Shown: positions 8,037 to 16,443 of the stretch, one piece after another
Layout of the letters: each line of letters begins with the position of its first letter
Position numbering within the stretch: position 1 is the stretch's first letter
Assembly: GCF_000718255.1 (NCBI RefSeq)
Contig: NZ_JOFJ01000003.1
Location: 62,001-126,000 of the forward strand
Direction of reading: 5' to 3'
DNA: 64,000 nucleotides
Source of the DNA: Spirillospora albida
GTDB taxonomy: Bacteria; Actinomycetota; Actinomycetes; Streptosporangiales; Streptosporangiaceae
Position numbers and translations under genes: made by a program
The notes under the pieces: model-generated
Told to the model about the DNA's origin: nothing
Databases searched by the model: none
What the model saw: only the letters and a program-made list of their open reading frames with translations

Positions 8037-9221
8037 TCAGCCGACGACGACCTCGGCACCGGGCCCCGACACGGACCCGTCCTCGGCGATCTCGATCCCC
8101 ATCTCCTCGGCGATCCGCATCGCCTCCTCGATCAGCGTCTCGACGATCTGCGCCTCCGGCACGGTCTTGATGACCTCGCCCTTCACGAAGATCTGGCCCT
8201 TGCCGTTGCCGGACGCGACACCGAGGTCGGCCTCGCGGGCCTCCCCCGGACCGTTCACGACGCAGCCCATCACCGCCACCCGCAGCGGGACGGGGAAGTC
8301 CTTCAGACCGGCGGTGACCTGCTCGGCGAGGGTGTAGACGTCCACCTGGGCGCGGCCGCACGACGGGCAGGACACGATCTCCAGCCCGCGCTCCCGAAGG
8401 CCGAGCGACTCCAGGATCTGCGTGCCGACCTTGACCTCCTCGACCGGAGGCGCCGACAGCGACACCCGGATCGTGTCGCCGATGCCCTGCGAGAGCAGCG
8501 CGCCGAACGCCACCGCCGACTTGATCGTCCCCTGGAAGGCGGGGCCGGCCTCGGTGACGCCGAGGTGCAGCGGGTAGTCGCAGGCGGCGGCGAGCTGCCG
8601 GTACGCCTCGATCATCACGACCGGGTCGTTGTGCTTGACCGAGATCTTGATGTCCCGGAAGTCGTGCTCCTCGAACAGCGAGCACTCCCACAGCGCCGAC
8701 TCGACCAGCGCCTCAGGCGTCGCCCTGCCGTACTTCTCCAGCAGGCGCTTGTCGAGCGACCCCGCGTTCACGCCGATCCGGATGGGGACGCCCGCGTCCT
8801 TCGCGGCGCGCGCGATCTCGCCGACCTTGTCGTCGAATTTCTTGATGTTGCCGGGGTTCACCCGGACCGCCGCGCACCCGGCGTCGATCGCCGCGAACAC
8901 GTACTTCGGCTGGAAGTGGATGTCGGCGATGACGGGGATCGGCGACTTCCTCGCGATCGCGGGCAGCGCGTCCGCGTCGTCCTGCGACGGGCACGCCACC
9001 CGGACGATCTGGCAGCCGGACGCCGTCAGCTCCGCGATCTGCTGGAGCGTCGCGTTCACGTCGGCGGTGAGGGTCGTGGTCATGGACTGCACCGACACCG
9101 GGGCGTCGCCGCCGACCGGCACGCTCCCGACCATGATCTGCCGGGACGCGCGGCGCGGCGCCACCGGACGCGGTCCCTCGCCGGTGCCGCGGATCGTCGG
9201 AATACCCAGTGAAACGCTCAT
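8037..9221 (-). CDS. ispG: 4-hydroxy-3-methylbut-2-enyl-diphosphate synthase (flavodoxin)
   Basis: 394 aa, usual bacterial length. This 4Fe-4S enzyme of the MEP isoprenoid pathway converts MEcPP to HMBPP in the cytosol. Visible features: N-terminal TIM-barrel (SVQSMTTTLTADVNATLQQI), HFQPKYVFAAI, VRVNPGNIKKF, and the C-terminal cluster-binding cysteines in SCPSCGR and MGCVVNGPGEA. It follows dxr on the same strand after 112 bp, which fits a MEP operon. The M50 protease gene normally between them is absent. A terminator hairpin follows. Confidence 0.98.
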   Translation of the reverse strand: MSVSLGIPTIRGTGEGPRPVAPRRASRQIMVGSVPVGGDAPVSVQSMTTTLTADVNATLQQIAELTASGCQIVRVACPSQDDADALPAIARKSPIPVIADIHFQPKYVFAAIDAGCAAVRVNPGNIKKFDDKVGEIARAAKDAGVPIRIGVNAGSLDKRLLEKYGRATPEALVESALWECSLFEEHDFRDIKISVKHNDPVVMIEAYRQLAAACDYPLHLGVTEAGPAFQGTIKSAVAFGALLSQGIGDTIRVSLSAPPVEEVKVGTQILESLGLRERGLEIVSCPSCGRAQVDVYTLAEQVTAGLKDFPVPLRVAVMGCVVNGPGEAREADLGVASGNGKGQIFVKGEVIKTVPEAQIVETLIEEAMRIAEEMGIEIAEDGSVSGPGAEVVVG

Positions 9222-9333
9222 CCCTCTCCTCTGGTCGCCGGCTACGGCCCGGCCCGTACAAGACTAGGCGCCCCGGACGCATGCGGTGACGCCGACCTGT
9301 CCCCGGCATATGCGCGCGTACGGCCGCATACGG

Positions 9334-10548
9334 CTAGGCGAGCTCCCGGGCCCGGGTGCGGGCCCACGCGTCGGCCTCGAGGACGTCCTCCACCGTCACC
9401 GCCCCCGGGACGCCCGTGCCGCGGACGTGCTCGTCCACGACCCGGTCGATCGTGTCGACGATCCCGAGGAACGGGAGGCGGCCCGCGCGGAACGCCTCCA
9501 CGCACTCCTCGTTCGCCGCGTTGTAGACGGCGGGGACCGTCCCGCCGAGCTCGCCGGCGCGGCGGGCGAGCGCCACCGCCGGGAACGCCTCGTCGTCCAG
9601 CGGGAACAGCTCCCACGTGTGCGCCTTCGTCCAGTCGACTCCGGGCGCCGCGTCCGGGACCCGGTCCGGCCAGGTCATGCCGAGCGCGATCGGCAGCCGC
9701 ATGTCGGGCGGGCTGGCCTGGGCGATGGTGGAGCCGTCGGTGAACTCCACCATCGAGTGGATGACCGACTGCGGGTGCACCATGACCTCGATCCGGTCCA
9801 TCGGCACGTCGAACAGCAGGTGCGCCTCGATGACCTCCAGGCCCTTGTTCACCAGCGTCGCCGAGTTGATCGTCACCACCGGGCCCATGTCCCAGGTGGG
9901 GTGGTTCAGCGCCTGCTCCGGCGTCACGTCCGCGAGCTCGGCGCGGGTGCGGCCGCGGAACGGGCCGCCGCTCGCGGTCAGCACGAGCCGCCGCACCTCG
10001 TCCGCCCGCCCGCCGCGCAGGCACTGCGCCAGCGCCGAGTGCTCGGAGTCGACCGGGACGATCTGCCCCGGACGCGCCCGCTCCTTCACCAGCGGGCCGC
10101 CGACGATCAGCGACTCCTTGTTGGCGAGGGCGAGGGTCCGGCCCGCGTCCAGCGCGGCCAGGGTGGACGCCAGGCCGAGCGCGCCCGTCACGCCGTTCAG
10201 CACGGTGTCGCACGGCCACGCCGCGACCTCCGCCACCGCCTCCGGACCCGCGACGATCTTCGGGATCGGGTAGTCGCCGGACGCGTAGCCGCGGCGCTTC
10301 GCCTCGGCGTAGAACGCCAGCTGCAGGTCCTGCGCCGCCGACGCCTTCGCCACCGCGACGATCTCGGGCCGGAACTCCAGGGCCTGCGCGGCGAGGAGGT
10401 CCACCCGGCCGCCGCCGGCGGCGAGACCAGCGACCCGGAACCGCCCGGGGTTGCGCCGGATCACGTCGAGGGCCTGGGTTCCGATCGAGCCGGTGGACCC
10501 GAGCACGACCACGCTTGAGGGAGATGTCACCGCCCCATTGTCGGGCAC
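9334..10548 (-). CDS. dxr: 1-deoxy-D-xylulose-5-phosphate reductoisomerase
   Basis: 404 aa. NADPH-dependent enzyme for the first committed MEP step (DXP to MEP), cytosolic. The N-terminal Rossmann motif GSTGSIGTQALDVI is followed by LANKESLIVGG, the metal/substrate region VPVDSEHSALAQCL, and MVHPQSVIHSMVEF, with the C-terminal four-helix region. The GTG at 10548 is preceded by GAGGCGGAAC; a second GTG (10530) is possible and would remove six residues. First gene of the dxr-ispG pair. Confidence 0.98.
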   Translation of the reverse strand: MPDNGAVTSPSSVVVLGSTGSIGTQALDVIRRNPGRFRVAGLAAGGGRVDLLAAQALEFRPEIVAVAKASAAQDLQLAFYAEAKRRGYASGDYPIPKIVAGPEAVAEVAAWPCDTVLNGVTGALGLASTLAALDAGRTLALANKESLIVGGPLVKERARPGQIVPVDSEHSALAQCLRGGRADEVRRLVLTASGGPFRGRTRAELADVTPEQALNHPTWDMGPVVTINSATLVNKGLEVIEAHLLFDVPMDRIEVMVHPQSVIHSMVEFTDGSTIAQASPPDMRLPIALGMTWPDRVPDAAPGVDWTKAHTWELFPLDDEAFPAVALARRAGELGGTVPAVYNAANEECVEAFRAGRLPFLGIVDTIDRVVDEHVRGTGVPGAVTVEDVLEADAWARTRARELA

Positions 10549-10624
10549 GTTCCGCCTCGTGCCGACACGGGAGCCTTTACCGGCCTTTTCACCTGCGCTA
10601 GCTGGGACAACAAGATCCCCGTCC

Positions 10625-10630
10625 TATAAA
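10625..10630 (+). promoter_or_regulatory. -10 element upstream of the small CXXC protein
   Basis: TATAAA lies 38 nt before the ATG at 10669. No convincing -35 hexamer is seen at 16-18 bp. Confidence 0.4.
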
Positions 10631-10668
10631 GGGAGCAGTGAGCTGACTTCCCTCGGGGGGATGGGGAC

Positions 10669-10947
10669 ATGGGCCAGACGGGCGAACCGGTGATCGACCC
10701 GCGCGGGCTGAGCACGGCCCAGCGGCTGGGCGACGCCTGTGTCGTCTGCCGCAAGAGATGGCCCCGGCCGCGCGTCCGCGTCGGCCGCCTGCCGGACTCG
10801 TCCGGGGTGTTCGCGTGCGCGGAGTGCGCACCCGCCCCGCCGGTACCCCGGGCACGCCGGGGACCCCGGGAACCGCTCATGGTCGCCGGACGCCCGGTCG
10901 GAGAGCCGGGCCGGCGCATGCGGCGCGACGTCACGTCGCCGCCGTGA
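10669..10947 (+). CDS. Small protein with paired CXXC motifs
   Basis: 92 aa, function unrecognised. The centre holds ACVVCRKRWPRPRVRVG and, about 20 residues on, VFACAECAP, so two CXXC knuckles could bind one zinc. The rest is Arg/Pro-rich and probably disordered. A TATAAA box upstream and a purine-rich GGGGGGATGGGG before the ATG support expression. It is divergent from dxr and convergent with the PotD-like gene. Similar small zinc-ribbon-like proteins are common in actinomycetes, which is why I keep it; the exact start is moderately sure. Confidence 0.6.
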   Translation: MGQTGEPVIDPRGLSTAQRLGDACVVCRKRWPRPRVRVGRLPDSSGVFACAECAPAPPVPRARRGPREPLMVAGRPVGEPGRRMRRDVTSPP

Positions 10948-11024
10948 AGTCTCTCCAGGGAGAAGGGTGACCCGGGTGTTCGGGGGGAGATCCGGGACCA
11001 CCCCGTGAGGCGCGCTCGGCTGGG

Positions 11025-11055
11025 GGCGGCCGGGCGCGCCGGGGGAAAGGCCGCC
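11025..11055 (-). terminator. Hairpin after the PotD-like gene
   Basis: GGCGGCC (11025-11031) pairs with GGCCGCC (11049-11055); the loop has an internal GGCGCGCC palindrome. It starts 8 nt beyond the stop of the PotD-like gene, and the convergent small gene ends 78 bp away. Confidence 0.45.
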
Positions 11056-11063
11056 GATCTCCG

Positions 11064-12344
11064 CTACGGCGTCCGCGTCGGCCGCGCCGTCGGCGGCGGC
11101 ATCTGCGTCGCCTCGATCCACGCCTTCGTCCACTCGGCGTAGTCGGTGCACTCCCGCTTCTCGGGGTCCTTGCCGCACTCCTTCACCGGCGCGTGCGCGA
11201 AGACCACCCTGCCGATGTGGCCGCGGTCGCCGACGCGGTGCGCGGCGCAGAACCCGGCGCTCAGACGATCACCGGTGCAGGCCTGCGGGTTGGCGGGCGC
11301 GACCCCGTTCCACGCGGCGACCTGCCGCTGGACGTCGGGCGACGCGGTCCAGCGCAGCCACTGGTACATGCAGTTGGGGTGCTCGGCCCGCGCGCCGATC
11401 AGCCACGCGTCCGTCCATCCGGTCACGCCCTCGGACGGGAGGGCGCCCTGCACGGGCCGCCCCGCCCGGGTGAGGACGTCCACCGGATGGGAGGTCGCCA
11501 TGCCGAGCGACGCCGTCCCGCCGGCGAACGCGCTCACCACGTCGGCCCCCTCCCGCCAGTACGCCTTGACGTGAGGGCGCTGCGAGGCGAGCACCTCCTT
11601 CGCGGCGGCGAGCTGGCGCGGGGTCAGCGCGAACGGGTCGCGGATCTTCAGCTTGCGGTTCTCCGCCTTGAGGTAGAGCGCGGCCTCGGCGATCGTCATG
11701 GGGTCGTCGCGCAGGACGATGCGGCCCGACCAGCGGCGCGCCTGGTCCGGGTCGAACAGCGCGGACCGGCCGCCCGGCGGCGGCACCGTGCGGGTGTCGT
11801 ACATGAGCACGTTGGTGCCCCACACGTAGGGGACGCCGTAGACCGTGCCTTCGCGCTTCAGGAGGTCGCGGAGCCGCGGCTCCAGCTTCGTGTAGCCGTC
11901 CACGAGGGCCGTGTTCACCGGCGCGACCTGCCGCTCGGCGATCAGCCGGCCGGCGACCTCGGGCGGCGCGGCGACGCCGTCGTAGCGGCGGCCGCCCTGG
12001 CGCATGAGCTCGATCAGCTCGCCGCCGTCCTTGGCGATCTTCCAGGCGACCTTGCAGCCGGTCTGCTTCTGGAAGGGCGCGACCCAGTCGACGCGCGGGT
12101 CGGCGGTGCCGGCCTCGATCGCGCCGGCCAGGGCGACGATGCTGAGCGCGCCCTCGCCGGGGCCGACGGCCTTCGCCACCGCGGTGCTGCCCGCGGGACG
12201 CGCCGGCTCCTCGTCGCTGCAGGCGCCGAGGCCCGCCGCCACCAGGCCCGCCGCGACCACGAGGGCCGCCCCGGCGCGCCGTGTACCGGCCCGCGCCGCA
12301 CCGGCCCGCCCTTTGCCGACCAACGTCGTGGCCGTCCGCCGCAT
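11064..12344 (-). CDS. PotD-like extracellular solute-binding lipoprotein (orphan)
   Basis: 426 aa from the ATG preceded by GGGAGCGAC. Arg-rich n-region, hydrophobic stretch VVAAGLVAAGLGAC with a lipobox Cys, then a type 2 periplasmic-binding fold of the PotD/spermidine-putrescine type (WVAPFQKQTGCKVAWKIAKDGGELIELMRQGG, YGVPYVWGTNVLMYDT). C-terminal cysteines (NPQACTG, AGFCAAH, KECGKD, RECTDY) may form disulphides. By family it binds polyamines or a similar cation for an ABC importer, but no permease or ATPase is adjacent. The complete pot operon lies 25 kb away. A longer reading from 12578 lacks a sensible signal peptide. Confidence 0.85.
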   Translation of the reverse strand: MRRTATTLVGKGRAGAARAGTRRAGAALVVAAGLVAAGLGACSDEEPARPAGSTAVAKAVGPGEGALSIVALAGAIEAGTADPRVDWVAPFQKQTGCKVAWKIAKDGGELIELMRQGGRRYDGVAAPPEVAGRLIAERQVAPVNTALVDGYTKLEPRLRDLLKREGTVYGVPYVWGTNVLMYDTRTVPPPGGRSALFDPDQARRWSGRIVLRDDPMTIAEAALYLKAENRKLKIRDPFALTPRQLAAAKEVLASQRPHVKAYWREGADVVSAFAGGTASLGMATSHPVDVLTRAGRPVQGALPSEGVTGWTDAWLIGARAEHPNCMYQWLRWTASPDVQRQVAAWNGVAPANPQACTGDRLSAGFCAAHRVGDRGHIGRVVFAHAPVKECGKDPEKRECTDYAEWTKAWIEATQMPPPTARPTRTP

Positions 12345-12772
12345 GTCGCTCCCGATCCGTTCCCGCCGCGGGCCCCGGTCCCCTCGCGCGCGGCCCGTCG
12401 GCGAGCGTAGCGCCTTCCGGCGGCCGGACCGGCGCCGGGCGCGACATCGGGTGGCCGGCCGAGCGCCGGGACCGCCGCTCGCGTGCCCACGCGGGGGCGG
12501 CGGCGAATTTATCGTCGGTTTCCATCCGGCATACCGACGAGGCGAAAGCAGAGAGCGGCGATTTACCGAAAGTGTCAACGCGGCATTCGCCGTACGGCGG
12601 CCTTTATCGCATGCCTTTCATGGCGAAAGAGGGCCGCCGCGGCCCGGGAGGACGGCGGGTGCTGGCGTCCGCGCCGTACACGGAGGTTGCTGGAGAGGGA
12701 TACGGCGCGGGCTGCCGCCCGTCCTGGGCCGCGGCGGCACCGGCGGACGTGGCGAGGTTGGGGAACAGCGGA
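12345..12772. other. Non-coding gap without a supported gene
   Basis: About 430 bp. The centre (around 12510-12620) is clearly less GC-rich than the surroundings. Open frames crossing it lack protein-like composition. I see no RNA gene, repeat or clear terminator. Confidence 0.4.
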
Positions 12773-13135
12773 TCACCTTGCAGTGCTGCCTGGCCACGCG
12801 ATCACCGGTACCCGGCGGAACGGCGGCGGTGTGACGCCCTCGAGACGGAGGAGGTTCGAGGGACGCCGCGCGTCCTGCCGGGGCTGGGGGGACGGCCGTG
12901 GGCCGTCGGTGGGCGCCGCGCCGATGGGCGCGGAGCGCCGGTCTGGAACCTGCCGAACCACCTCGATCCGTGCGATGAGGGCCTGCGGTGTGCCGGCCTC
13001 GATCAGGTCGCGGGCGCGGGACCGCGCCGGCGGCAGCGCCCACCAGGTGCGGGTGGCGCGGCCGAACCAGAACGTCCAGCCGGGGTAGCGCCGGCCGAGC
13101 GCCTCGGCCTCCGCCGCGTGTTCTTCAGCGGTCAT
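12773..13135 (-). CDS. Hypothetical small protein
   Basis: 120 aa from the ATG at 13135 (MTAEEHAAEAEALGRRYPGW). Residues 10-50 contain the recognisable actinomycete pattern YPGWTFWFGRATRTWWALPP followed by LIEAGTPQALIARI. Related short proteins are frequently encoded beside HTH regulators, but no regulator is adjacent here. The C-terminal half is Pro/Arg-rich and may be disordered. Function unknown. A start at 13156 is possible. The stop is followed by a gene-free 430-bp stretch. Confidence 0.6.
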   Translation of the reverse strand: MTAEEHAAEAEALGRRYPGWTFWFGRATRTWWALPPARSRARDLIEAGTPQALIARIEVVRQVPDRRSAPIGAAPTDGPRPSPQPRQDARRPSNLLRLEGVTPPPFRRVPVIAWPGSTAR

Positions 13136-13481
13136 CGCGCGACTCCCGGTCCCCACGTCGGATCCCGATCCGGGGTCCCGTCCCGGGACCCTGACTCTGG
13201 ATCCTGACCATTGAAATGCGCCTGATGAATGGCGACAGTCCGAGTGTGTCGTCCGCCACAGACCCAGTCAACAGATGTAGCTATTATCCCTTTCGCGCAG
13301 CACGACGGAAATCAACGACGGAAACCTGCGCGAGGAAGAAAGTCGCGAACAGCGCTGGACCTGCGATTTCATCACGTTCGTCGGACGTATGCCGTACGCG
13401 AGCAATATCCGGTTCACCGGCAGGCCACCCCCGCGTCCTAACGTGGCCGCCCCTGTCCATGATTCGCCGGGATGGAGCCGC
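13136..13481. other. Gap upstream of the membrane protein
   Basis: About 345 bp, with relatively AT-rich stretches near 13200-13400. A GGGTCCCG/CGGGACCC hairpin (13173-13191) lies just upstream of the small hypothetical gene. It probably holds promoters for both divergent genes; no further gene can be supported. Confidence 0.35.
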
Positions 13482-15008
13482 GTGACCCCAGGGGGATTGT
13501 TCTATTCTGCTACCCGTTGGGCGATTCGTCCTGGGCTTCGGCACGTGCCGTTCCTGCTGGCGCTGGCCGGCGGCGCGGTGCTGCGCTGGACCGCCGTCCG
13601 CGCCTACCCCAACGGGCTGTGGTTCACCGGGGACTCCTACTTCTACCTCGGCTACGCGCTGCGGCCCTCCCCGTCGCCGAGCAAGACCCTCGGCTACCCG
13701 TTCCTGCTGCGCCTGCTGGAACCGCTGCACAGCCTCACCGCGATCGTCGCCGTCCAGCACCTCATGGGCCTCGCCGTCGCCGGGCTCGCGTACGCGCTGC
13801 TGTGCCGGGCCGGGCTCCCCGCCTGGGCGGGCACGCTCGTCACGCTGCCGCTGCTGTACGACGCGTACCAGGTGGAGCTCGAGCACCTCCTGATGTCGGA
13901 GACGCTCTTCACCTTCCTCATCATGGCCGCGCTGACGCTCCTGCTGTGGCGCACCGGCGCGCCGGGCGACGATCCCCCGGTCCCGCCTTGGTGGGCTGCG
14001 GCCGCCGCGGGGCTGCTGATCGGCTACGCGGTGCTCGTACGGTCCGCCGGGGTGCCGCTCGTGCCGGCCGTCCTGCTGTGGGTGCTGCTGCGACGCCGCG
14101 CGGGGACGCGCCGTCCCAGGTGGCTCACGGCGGCGGCCTGGCGTCCGGCACTGGCCTTCGGCGCCGCCGCCGCCCTCCCGCTCGCCGCCTACGCCGCCTG
14201 GTTCCACTCCCAGCACGGCGTGTACGCGCTGACCAGTACGGACGGCCTCTACCTGTGGGGCCGCACCGCGTCCTTCGCCGACTGCGCGAAGATCGATCCG
14301 CCGGCGGAGCAGGTGCCGCTCTGCCTCGACGAGCGGATCAGGGCGGAGGGGGACGCCCCCGGCCACCTCATCTGGCGCGGCGACATCCCGCCGCGCCGCG
14401 TGTTCGACCCGGTCGCCGCGCCGGAGGCGAACGCGGCGCTGCGCGGCTTCGCCGTCCGGGCGATCCTCGCCCAGCCCGGCGACTACCTCCGGACGGTCGG
14501 GGCCGGCATCGGCATGGCGTTCGACTCCCGCCGCCACCCGCACCCGACCGCCGGGACGGAGGCGCTCTACCACTTCCCCGCCCGTCCGCACGTCTTCCCC
14601 GGCGGGCGGAGCCTGCCCGCCGGGGGAACCGCCCGCTCGGACGCCGTCCACTTCGGCGGGGAGCACCCGAGCCGGGTCGTCCGCCCGCACGCCGACCGCA
14701 TGATCGCCTATCAGGAGCGCTGGTACCTGCCCGGCCCCGCGCTGGGCGCGCTGTTCGCGGCCGGCGCCGCCGGCGTGCTGCTCGCACGGCGGCGGCGCCG
14801 GGAGGTGCTCCTCGCGTGGGGCACCGGGGCGACCCTGCTGGTGTTCCCCATCGCGAGCGCCGACTTCGACTACCGCTACGTCGTCCCCGCGATGCCGTTC
14901 GCCTGCCTGGCGGCCGGCCTCGCGCTCGCGTCCGTCCCGCGGGTCAGCCGTTGGTCGGGAACCCCAGGTTCACGCCCCCGTGGCTCGGGTCCGGCCACCG
15001 CGCCGTGA
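13482..15008 (+). CDS. Multi-pass membrane protein, glycosyltransferase-C/mannosyltransferase-like
   Basis: 508 aa from the GTG at 13482 (preceded by GGAG); an upstream ATG at 13389 would add a non-membrane N-terminus. About 8-9 hydrophobic segments (FLLALAGGAVLRW, AIVAVQHLMGLAVAGLAYALL, TLFTFLIMAALTLLLW and others). The first loop has an acidic GDSYFYLGYA motif, as in GT-C polyprenyl-sugar-dependent transferases, where an Asp/Glu in loop 1 is catalytic. That makes a lipid-linked sugar transferase plausible, but no known family is certain. Its last 65 bp overlap the convergent mmsA gene. Confidence 0.75.
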   Translation: MTPGGLFYSATRWAIRPGLRHVPFLLALAGGAVLRWTAVRAYPNGLWFTGDSYFYLGYALRPSPSPSKTLGYPFLLRLLEPLHSLTAIVAVQHLMGLAVAGLAYALLCRAGLPAWAGTLVTLPLLYDAYQVELEHLLMSETLFTFLIMAALTLLLWRTGAPGDDPPVPPWWAAAAAGLLIGYAVLVRSAGVPLVPAVLLWVLLRRRAGTRRPRWLTAAAWRPALAFGAAAALPLAAYAAWFHSQHGVYALTSTDGLYLWGRTASFADCAKIDPPAEQVPLCLDERIRAEGDAPGHLIWRGDIPPRRVFDPVAAPEANAALRGFAVRAILAQPGDYLRTVGAGIGMAFDSRRHPHPTAGTEALYHFPARPHVFPGGRSLPAGGTARSDAVHFGGEHPSRVVRPHADRMIAYQERWYLPGPALGALFAAGAAGVLLARRRRREVLLAWGTGATLLVFPIASADFDYRYVVPAMPFACLAAGLALASVPRVSRWSGTPGSRPRGSGPATAP

Positions 15009-16443
15009 CGGCCTTCGTCCGCGTGTAGAAGTGGACGCCCTCCGCGCCGTGGGCGTGGCTGTCGCCGAACAGGGACGCCTTCCAGCCGCCGAACGAGTAG
15101 TACGCCATCGGCACGGGGATCGGCACGTTGACGCCGACCATGCCGACCTCCACCTCGTTCTGGAAGCGGCGCGCGGCCCCGCCGTCGTTGGTGAAGATCG
15201 CGGTGCCGTTGCCGTACGGGTTGGCGGAGATGAGCTCCATCGCCTCGTCGTAGGAGGAGACGCGGACGACCGACAGCACGGGGCCGAAGATCTCGTCCCG
15301 GTAGGCGTCCATGCCGGGAGTGACATGGTCGAGGACGGTGGGGCCGAGCCAGAAGCCCTCTCCCCCGCCGCCGGTGACCGGCGCCTCACGCCCGTCCGCG
15401 GCCAGGGTGGCGCCCTGCGCGACGCCCGAGTCGATGTAGGACGCGACCTTGTCGCGGTGCGCGCGGGTCACGAGCGGTCCCATCTGTGACTCGGGATCGT
15501 CGCCGGGGCCGACCCTCAGCCCGGCGACCCGCTCGCGGATCCGGGCGACGAGGTCGTCCCCGATCGGGTCCACGGCGACGACGACGGAGATCGCCATGCA
15601 GCGCTCCCCCGCCGATCCGAAGCCCGCCGACACCGCCGCGTCGGCCGCGAGGTCGAGGTCGGCGTCCGGCAGCACCACCATGTGGTTCTTCGCGCCGCCG
15701 AGCGCCTGGACGCGCTTGCCGTGCCGCGCCGCGGTCTCGTACACGTACCGCGCGACGGGCGTGGACCCGACGAAGCTGACCGCCTTCACGTCGGGATGGC
15801 GGAGCAGCCCGTCCACCGCCTCCTTGTCGCCGTGCAGGACGTTGAACACGCCGTCCGGCAGCCCGGCCTCCGCCCACAGCTCGGCGAGCCGCACCGACGC
15901 CGAAGGGTCCTTCTCCGACGGCTTCAGCACGAACGCGTTCCCGCACGCGATCGCCACGGGGAACATCCACATCGGAACCATCGCCGGGAAGTTGAACGGG
16001 GTGATGCCCGCGACCACGCCGAGCGGCTGCAGGATCGAGTAGGCGTCCACGTGCGACGAGACGTTCTCCGAATAGCCGCCCTTGAGCAGGTGCGGGATTC
16101 CGCAGGCGAACTCCACGACCTCCAGGCCGCGCGCCACCTCGCCCGCCGCGTCCGACACGACCTTGCCGTGCTCGGCGGAGATCAGCCGCGCGAGCTCGTC
16201 GGTGTGCGCCTCCACCAGCTCGCGGAACCGGAAGAGCACCTTGGTCCGCTTCGTCAGCGACGCGTCCCGCCAGCCGGGGAAGGCGGTCTTCGCGGCGGCG
16301 ACGGCCGCGTCGACGTCGGCGGCGGAGGCGAGGACGACGGTCCCCGCCACCCGGCCGGTCGCGGGGTCGTAGATGTCGCCCGCGCGCTCGGCCGTGCGGT
16401 CGGACGGCTTCCCGCCGATCCAGTGGGTGACGTGCTTGCTCAT
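14944..16443 (-). CDS. mmsA: CoA-acylating methylmalonate-semialdehyde dehydrogenase
   Basis: 499 aa, typical length. It oxidises malonate or methylmalonate semialdehyde with NAD and CoA to acetyl-CoA or propionyl-CoA plus CO2. Visible: FNFPAMVPMWMFPVAIACGN, KPSEKDPS, FVGSTPVARYVY, and the catalytic Cys in GSAGERCMAISVV, where GERCMA marks MMSDH among aldehyde dehydrogenases. Start ATG overlaps the aminotransferase stop by 4 nt (ATGA), so translation is coupled. With that aminotransferase it would degrade beta-alanine (or beta-aminoisobutyrate). Its 3' end overlaps the convergent membrane-protein gene. Confidence 0.96.
   Translation of the reverse strand: MSKHVTHWIGGKPSDRTAERAGDIYDPATGRVAGTVVLASAADVDAAVAAAKTAFPGWRDASLTKRTKVLFRFRELVEAHTDELARLISAEHGKVVSDAAGEVARGLEVVEFACGIPHLLKGGYSENVSSHVDAYSILQPLGVVAGITPFNFPAMVPMWMFPVAIACGNAFVLKPSEKDPSASVRLAELWAEAGLPDGVFNVLHGDKEAVDGLLRHPDVKAVSFVGSTPVARYVYETAARHGKRVQALGGAKNHMVVLPDADLDLAADAAVSAGFGSAGERCMAISVVVAVDPIGDDLVARIRERVAGLRVGPGDDPESQMGPLVTRAHRDKVASYIDSGVAQGATLAADGREAPVTGGGGEGFWLGPTVLDHVTPGMDAYRDEIFGPVLSVVRVSSYDEAMELISANPYGNGTAIFTNDGGAARRFQNEVEVGMVGVNVPIPVPMAYYSFGGWKASLFGDSHAHGAEGVHFYTRTKAVTARWPDPSHGGVNLGFPTNG

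Noticed and set aside
12345..13088. Plus-strand frames in the 12.3-13.1 kb gap as genes
   Set aside because: Pro/Arg/Gly-rich without any motif, no ribosome-binding site, and they overlap the more plausible minus-strand small gene.
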